A DNA stretch of 25,989 nt, from positions 1 through 25,989 of the IMG/VR virus record IMGVR_UViG_3300010885_001744. One strand, given 5' to 3'. Each line of letters opens with the position of its first letter. Within the stretch, counting starts at the first letter, position 1. Under the pieces are notes generated by a model, which saw only the letters and a list, made by a program, of their open reading frames with translations, had not been told where the DNA came from and ran no database searches. Shown piece by piece: positions 8,701-15,700 of this stretch. A program made the position numbers and the translations under genes. The stretch comes from a virus.

Positions 8701-9755
8701 ACGCTACAGTTGCAGCTACATTTACTGTAAGACAACAAGCATCGGGTGTGTTAGCACAGCCAACTTGGACTAGCAGAGGTACAGGTTATTATGATCTACA
8801 GGGTACTATAACAGGTAACGGTGTTGCTGATTATCAGGCTGTTGGATCTAACATTTACATATCAGGCCTGGCAGCTATTCCAACTGCTGGTGCAAATGTA
8901 ACAATATCCGGAACTCCATATAACTTAATACAGGTTATAAGCACTACTGGTAGCGGTCCTTATGTAGCCTACCTACAGTTAGGAACTACATTTACTACTA
9001 CTAGTGCTCCTGCTAATTCAACAGCAGCAAGTATCACTTACAATTATAGTCAGGTAAGATTACAAGGGCATTCATTTGCATTTGTTGGATCGGGTAATAC
9101 TGTTGCAGCTGGATATCCAACTGTTACTGCTAGCACTAAAACTACAGCTAACCAAGCATTTAATGTTGTTGGTGGTCGTGTATTTTATGAAAGCATAGAT
9201 CAAGACGGTATAGTTTCATTAGGTAACCTAATTAGTTCAAACACATCTACCGGTATAGCAAGCATTAATGCTAACCTATTAACTATTAACGGATTAAGCC
9301 AATTACAATTTGCTAGTGGCGGTGCAACTGTTACACAGTTTAGCACTGATGGAACTCTAGCAGCTAACAGTAATTCACTTGTCCCAACACAGGCAGCTGT
9401 AAGATCATTTGTGATTTCTCAGCTAAATCAAGGAGTTGCTACACTAACAGCTAGCAACCTTTCAACTGGTAGGATATCTATCAGTGGACAAACAGTTACT
9501 ACTACAACTGGCAACGACTTGCTATTAACAGCAGCAGCAAGCCAGTTTATACAAGTAAATTCACAGACTAACCTAAATGCAGCGATAGTGTTAACATCTT
9601 CCGGATCATTAACACTAAACAGTGGTTCAACATTAACAGTCAATGGTACTACAGTAATCAACACTACACCAACAGTTGCTACTGATATTACTAACAAAAG
9701 ATATGTTGACCGTGTACTTTCGCTAAATACAAGGTGGACAAACTATTGGGTATAA
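5730..9755 (+). CDS. Large tail fibre with nine carbohydrate-binding-like modules and a beta-helix (1341 aa)
   Basis: Residues 1-10 (MAEFKLGRLR) lead into nine tandem modules of about 50-58 residues up to about 490. Their pattern is W-x-G-x-W...Y...D-V-V-x-Y-G-G-x-x-Y-x-C...W. This resembles the CBM5/12 chitin-binding fold (inferred from pattern). A linker with IGTDGQVLKVSG follows. From about 540 to 770 comes a right-handed beta-helix candidate (YYVAPTGTDTLANGQGKTLD, FLTIAYALANAP, then NMTLTGI, NITILGTGANAS and ILNDINIILSDG rungs). The region at about 790-1000 has GTGY motifs (VINPGTGYTVAPSITVTDPN). Residues about 1110-1165 carry RLQGHSFAFVGSGN and GGRVFYESIDQDG, a segment I associate with marine T4-like fibres. 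The end includes SLVPTQAAVRSFV and ITNKRYVDRV. Inferred role: host-surface glycan binding, possibly with lyase activity, although no catalytic residues were identified. Confidence 0.75.
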   Translation: MAEFKLGRLRFVWQGTWTTSHDYVKDDIVRYGGKAYVCLVGNTSSNTQYGFNADLSAGKWALMSDGVSYISAGWSIGSTYKLGDILTVGSSTYICTTANIAGSTFAGDSSKWTLLSTGFSNRGDWSTSTGYSINDVVAVGGQEYICTTAHTSNATPNSGFYSDIANWTIFVGGFMWQTNWFPSTYYNLNDIVKVGGKEYICILAHNSSNTSNNSGFFTDLNASKWSLFVDGQSWQGSWTQLTYYNVGDLVSYGGTVYICNTGHTSGTNTQGLENNQGSWTVFTSGFGWRGVYTNGPTTYKLNDVVKYGADLYICTTAYTTSTSTINLSNWSLFVAGLEFQSTYSGSTSYALGDVVTYGGYVYASKSTNNLGHTPTTSSAYWDVVTTGFNLRGAWSASASPTYETGDVVNYGSTVYVAKANNANTNPASDTGSWTLLTSGISWRGTWSVSASYIVGDAVSYSSNSYIAIAPTTGNDPTTDGGTHWNILALGNATNVTTTKGDMIFYNTLGNDRLPIGTDGQVLKVSGTSPAWGYFGHITNVYYVAPTGTDTLANGQGKTLDKPFLTIAYALANAPFTGNAVVYVKTGSYQEVCPMSIPANTYLVGDSVGSVTVSPTSGTNTNSMFLLRDNTGISNMTLTGIVGTLGSANSNGTKRPSGGAYISVDTGGSGITSTNPTIDNITILGTGANASATGIYLNSAANLGSDTLILNDINIILSDGIGIWATGAAARVRASSVFVYYAYAGMLSEGGARIQSIGSSCLYGTYGAIAEGTSSVETPATGVVNTQTQQASIAGALFGAGQILWLEYANAGQTYSSATYSFTSGTGYGATVSAANFVTNAVPEVRVITGGTGYVTTTNTAATGTSTTITLNPADTAATGAYVGMRIILSNGTGAGQYGYITAYNGTTKVASVSADSTSSAGWDVAVVGTAVVSTLDTTTRYTIEPRVTFSGTGTGLLVRAIVASGSISSMRVINPGTGYTVAPSITVTDPNATVAATFTVRQQASGVLAQPTWTSRGTGYYDLQGTITGNGVADYQAVGSNIYISGLAAIPTAGANVTISGTPYNLIQVISTTGSGPYVAYLQLGTTFTTTSAPANSTAASITYNYSQVRLQGHSFAFVGSGNTVAAGYPTVTASTKTTANQAFNVVGGRVFYESIDQDGIVSLGNLISSNTSTGIASINANLLTINGLSQLQFASGGATVTQFSTDGTLAANSNSLVPTQAAVRSFVISQLNQGVATLTASNLSTGRISISGQTVTTTTGNDLLLTAAASQFIQVNSQTNLNAAIVLTSSGSLTLNSGSTLTVNGTTVINTTPTVATDITNKRYVDRVLSLNTRWTNYWV
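5757..7200 (+). repeat. Nine tandem CBM-like protein repeats
   Basis: Units begin at FVWQGTW, SAGWSIG, RGDWSTS, QTNWFPS, QGSWTQL, RGVYTNG, QSTYSGS, RGAWSAS and RGTWSVS. Each continues to a [DN]xV-x-YGG-x-x-Y core and closes with a W-[ST]-x-[LF] strand. The first six units keep an extra YxC motif; the last three lose the Cys. The copies are diverged at DNA level, so this is an old protein repeat and not a recent tandem duplication. Confidence 0.7.
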
Positions 9756-9783
9756 TCAAAACATTTAATCTAGGAGAATTTTT

Positions 9784-12700
9784 ATGACAACAGCCGGCAA
9801 ATTTGGCGCACAAGACTTAAATGGTAATCCGTTCAATTACCAGCAGCTAGTAAATCCAGCAATCACTGGACCTAGCAACGTCATAGTCAATACTACTTTC
9901 GTTAACAGAACAGGTACTGCTAACAAGGCAAGATTAGCACTATCTTCAACTGCACTTGTTCCACAGACAGTATCGAGCACACAAGGATTATACCCTATTA
10001 CTGCAAACCAGACTAATAATGCTGCCTCTGTAGAAACACAGCAGATATTAACCATTGGTAGCACTAGTAGCGTAACAAACGCTTTCACAACAGCACCCAC
10101 AACTGTAACAGCAACAGCAACTGGTACTAACCAGATTACTTGCACAAGCACTAACATTCTATCAGTTGGACAACCTGTTGTATTTTCTTCACCGATTGGT
10201 GGACTATCTGCTAACATAACATATTATGTCTTAAACATTGTAAGCAATACAAACTTTACAGTTTCAAACGTTTGGAACGGTGCTATTGTTTCATTAACTA
10301 GCCAGGCAGCTAACGTACTAATGTATCAATCAACTACTAACCTAGTAGTTGGTATGCCAATACAGTTTCATGGTACACCATTTGGTGGACCAGCATATAA
10401 CTTTAACTATTATGTTAATACTATACCAACTAACAACAGCTTTACTGTATCATTAGTGCCAAATAGCGGAAGTGCATTTGCGTTAACAACAGTAGCAGCA
10501 GGAACTTACGGAACATTTAATGCTGTTCCATTAACTGGAAGCATTTTTAGACCACAAATAAACAATCCAGCTTCTGTTAACGTATCAAACATAGTTTCAG
10601 CCACATACAACAGCATACAGGGATTGAGTATTGGATATGCTAACAGCACAGGTAACGTTTTGGTTACTGCTGCTATAAATATTACTGCTACTTTCAATCA
10701 GCAGAGTGCAAGTCCAATAAATCCTTCAGTTATTTTCTGTTCCTCAACACTAACACTAACAACAGGAATGCCAATTGTATTCAGTGCTACTAGCGGCGGT
10801 ATTACAAGCGGTACTATCTACTACGTATCACAGATCCACAGCAGCATTGCGTTTAATATTTCTGCAACTCCTGGCGGCCCTGTGCTTCCATTAACATCGT
10901 CTACTCCAGCAGGTATGACAGCACAGCAATCAACTACTTTCTTACAGATTGGACAGCCAATTGTATTCAATGGTGGTGGTGTATATGGTGCAGGTGTTGC
11001 TAACCAAGCAGGTGTAGGTGGTACTGTATTTGGTAACTTAAACGTTAATACACCATATTATGTATTAACTATTCCAAGTTCAACTACATTTACTGTATCA
11101 ACTGTTCCGGGCGGTTCTGCTGTAACTCTTCTTACTGAAGGCATGAACGGTACTATTGTAACTGCCGGTAGCTTTAAAATTGGTCAACGATATGTTATCG
11201 TTACAACTGGTACTACAACATTTACTGGTATAGGTGCAGGTGGTAACTCACAAGGTACTGTATTCGTTGCAACTGGCGCTGGTACTGGTACTGGTACTGC
11301 AATGGTTTGTACTTCATATGTAGCTGGTGGTTCTTTAGTAGCTGGTGTAACTTATGCTATTGGTTATTTAGGAACTGTAACTAGTACTAACATTAACACA
11401 GCAGCCGCAACTGGTACAACACAGCTATCTGTAGGTGGTACAGCTACTCCATACTCAGCAGTTGGTGGTTTTACTTACGCTAACCCAACAGGTGCAGCAG
11501 CAACTAACAACCAAGTAATTAGTTATTTCGTAGCAACTACAACTACTACTGCTGACGGTGTGTTTATTCCGATAAACCCAATGGTTACTACAACTGCTAA
11601 CCATATTGCAAATCCATTAACATTAGCTAGCTCAAGTGCAGTTACTAGTGCATTTACTATGGCAGCTATCGCAGTAACAGCAACAGCGGCATCGACTGGG
11701 TATATAACTTGTGCAAGCACTGCTACATTAGCTATTGGTATGCCAGTTGTATTTGATACTTCATTCTCAACTATTACAGCTGGTACTGTTTATTATGTAT
11801 TGACTACACCAAGTTCAACTACATTCCAGATATCTGCAACACAGATTACATCAACTACACCAAACGTTGCACTATTTCCATTAACTACAACTAGTGCGCA
11901 GACAGTTAATATGTATCAAGCAAATACCAACTTAGTGGTTAACGTACCAATGATATTTACTGGTACTACTTTTGGTGGTGTAACTGCTGGACAGATTTAT
12001 TATGTTCAGAACTTATTAACAAATACAGTTAGCGGTGTAGCAATACCAAACGCATTCCAAATTTCAACAATATATGGTGGTCCTGCACTAACATTAACTA
12101 CTGCTAGTGGTACAATGGTTGGATCTGTTCTCCCAGTTGTTCCAACTATTAACGTAAACGCTTCGACAGCAAGTGGTTCATTAACAGTAGGTGGTGTAGT
12201 TGGTACTTACACTAACTTCCTTACTACACAGTTTGCTACTTGCTCTGCTACAGCAGGTTCGGCACCATATGAAATCACTGTAAACTCAACTAGCTGGATG
12301 TCAGTAGGACAGCCTGTAGTATTCAGTTCTACCAACAGTGGTAGTGCTATATTTGCATCTACTAGTGCTATTGGTAGCACTAATATAAGCGGTGGTACTG
12401 TATATTATGTTTCAAACATTGATAGTTTAACAGCTTTCCAGGTATCGGCTACTTATGGTGGCTCACCTGTAGCACTTGGTTCAACAAGCCAGACTATGTA
12501 TGTTTATCAAGCTACTTCTAACTTAAACGTAGGACAACCTGTAGTATTTACAGGTGCTACTATTACAGATAGCAGCCTAGCATTAAACACAACATATTAT
12601 GTTTCATCTATATTAGGTTTAGCATACTTTACTGTATCAAGCACAATTTATGGTGCACCTATAACATTAGCAGGTGGCGGCACTAACATCAACAGTGTAC

Positions 12701-15700
12701 AAATTGGTCCACGCCCATTAATGACAATATCTGGTACTGTCACATCAACCGGTGTTACTATGATGACTTACCCAGTATCTGCTACACAGCAGATTACTAA
12801 CTTAATCACAGTAAACACTACATATCCACTAATGGTAGGTATGCCAGTTGTATTCAGTGCTGCTACTGGTTTAATGGCTGCTAACCAGCTATTTTATGTA
12901 GCAAGCATCGTAAACGGTACACAGTTTACAGTATCGTCAACTAAGGGTGGCCCAGTTTATGTACAAAACACTACAACTGGTATCAGTGCAAACTTACAAC
13001 AATCTACAACAAACTTATATCTAAATCAACCATTAGTGTTCTTTGCAACAGTAGCAAGTTCTTCAGTTTCTAACGCTACAAGCGTACCAACTGGACTTAC
13101 TAATATGGTATATGGATATACTGTTTACATTAGATCATTTAACAGTTTAGTTTCGTTTACAATATCACTATCACCTAATAGTTCACTACCTGGTGCAACT
13201 GCTGCTACACTTATATCACTATCAACGGGTGGTGTTACTAACGCATTTGCTTTCCTACCAGTAACTAATAACGTAATTTCAACTCTTGCTTATCAGACTG
13301 CTCCGGTTGCTGTAACTGCAACTAGTGCTACAGCACCATACTTAATTACTTGCGCAAGCACAGCTGGTTTTGCAATCGGTCAACCAGTACAGTTTGACAT
13401 AGCAATTGGTGGATTAGCTATTAATACAATCTATTATGTGTTAACTACTCCAAGTTCAACTACATTTAACGTATCTTCTACACCATTTGGTGGAGTTGTA
13501 GTTACTACAGCAGCTACTGGCGGCACAGGTAACGTTTGGCAGTCAACCGCTGGTTTAACAGTTGGATCTGCAATACAGTTTACTACAGCAAGTTCATATT
13601 TTGGTTTACCAACTGATACATATAAGAACTATCTAGCTGCTGGTTATAGCAACTTATCAGCAGGTTTAACATTCTATGTACAGAGTATTCCTAGCTTTAA
13701 CACAGTTATATTAACACTGATCAATGCAAGTCCTGCATCGTTTGGTGCTACTTCAAGCTCTACAGCAGGAGCTTTTGGTGGTGTTGGTATGTTACCGTTA
13801 GGCGTTGGAACATTTACATCAGGTGTACCAGCAAGTGGTGCACAGAGTGGTGCTATGTATCTCAATACTATTAGCCCAGTTCCTCCACTAATAATTGGTT
13901 CAACAACAACAACTTCAAACCTATTTACTACACAGGCAATTCCTGTATCAGCTACATCAGCTACTGGTAATACAATTACTTGTACTTCTACACAGTATTT
14001 TTATCCTGGAATGCCAGTAGTGTTTAGTTCTGGTTTAGGAAATCTTGTTTCTAGCACAATTTACTATGTATTAACTATTCCAACTACAACTACATTTACT
14101 ATATCAGCATCATTTAATGGTACAGTGTTTACTCAAACAACTGCTAGTGGTTCAGTATCAGTACAACAGACAGCATTGTTCTTACAGATAAATCAACCAG
14201 TTGTATTACAGGGAACATTGCTAGGAAATCAGATCACTAGTTATTCTATTAGCAGTGTTACAACGGGTGGTATAGTAACTTTAAATAGTGCAGTTACATT
14301 AATTGCTGGTTCTACAATTACATTTAACGCTGGTTTAACTGGTGGTACTGGTATTACAGCTGGCGCAACATATTATGTTACAACATCTGTAACATCAAGC
14401 ACAACTATAACAATAAGTGCTACATATGGTGGTTCTGCAATTTCTATTGCTGGTGGTTCTGCAACAGGTACTACAACAGTGATAATCAACCCTATGATAG
14501 GACCAATAGCTGGTACAACATATTATGTAACACAAGTTACAAGCAGCACAACCTTTATAGTTAGCCAGTATGTAAATGGACCTGTATTATCTGTTCTTAC
14601 ATCTACTGGTATACAGTTTAGTGCATTAACTGGTCCATATAGGCACTTCTTAATAAGTGCTACTTCGAGTGCAGCAACTCCTACTTTAACTTTAGGAACA
14701 TATAGCGTATTTGGAACACAGTCAACTAACGGTACTAACTTGGTAATAGTAAACAATACTTTTGCTTTCTATCCAGGACAACCAATATCAGTTGGTGGTA
14801 CGTCAGGTGTGTTAATAACAAGCGTGATATATTATGTTGTTAACATATATGACCAGTATCGTATGACAATTTCAATAGCTCCACCTAGTCAGTATGCTTC
14901 ACCAAATAGTTTTGGTTACATACCAACTACAAACAGCATCATTTATCAAACACCAAATGGTACTGTATTGCCTGTTACTACACAGACAACAACCCAGACA
15001 CTTTATCAGTCAACAGCTAAACTACAGCTTAATCAGCCAGTTATGTTCTATGGTAACTTAGGTGGTATGACAGTTCTTTCTAACGCATTAGTAATTGGTC
15101 GAACATATACTATTGTAGCAGTAGGCGACGCAACCTTTACATCATATGGTTCTGCTGCAAATACCGTTGGTACAGTGTTTACTGCTACAACAACAGGTGG
15201 TGGTACTAGTGGATTAGTTTATAGTGGTTTCTTAAATACTAACGCAGTATTGCTTCCAAATACTGTTTATTACGTAAGTTCAATAAGCGGTGCAGGTATT
15301 AATGCTAACGCAATTACAGTTTCAGCATCGCCAACATATGCTGGTGTTAACATAACATCATATATTTCCAGTGTTACTAACGCTACACCTGGTGTGTTTA
15401 CAGTATCTGGATTACCTTTCCCACTAGTTGTAGGACAGGCAATCACTATAACAGGTACTGCAACTAACGGTACAACTATAGGCGGTGGTTCAGCTACAGT
15501 GAACGCTACTTATTATGTGCAGACAGTACCAAGTGCTACAACATTTACTTTAGAAGCTTATCCAGGTTCAGGTAACCTTGCAGTAGCAGTTAGCACATCA
15601 GTAGCAGGTTGGACATTTACACTAAACGGTATTAATCCAAATATTTCTGTAAACTTGTCGTCTGCAAGTTCGGCAGCACTTGGAGTAAGTACTGTAGGTG

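Noticed and set aside
9745-9760. TATAAT just before the giant fibre gene as a host-type promoter
   Set aside because: No -35 hexamer lies at a suitable distance (the nearest TTGACC is about 39 bases away), and the sequence is explained by the codons GTA TAA.
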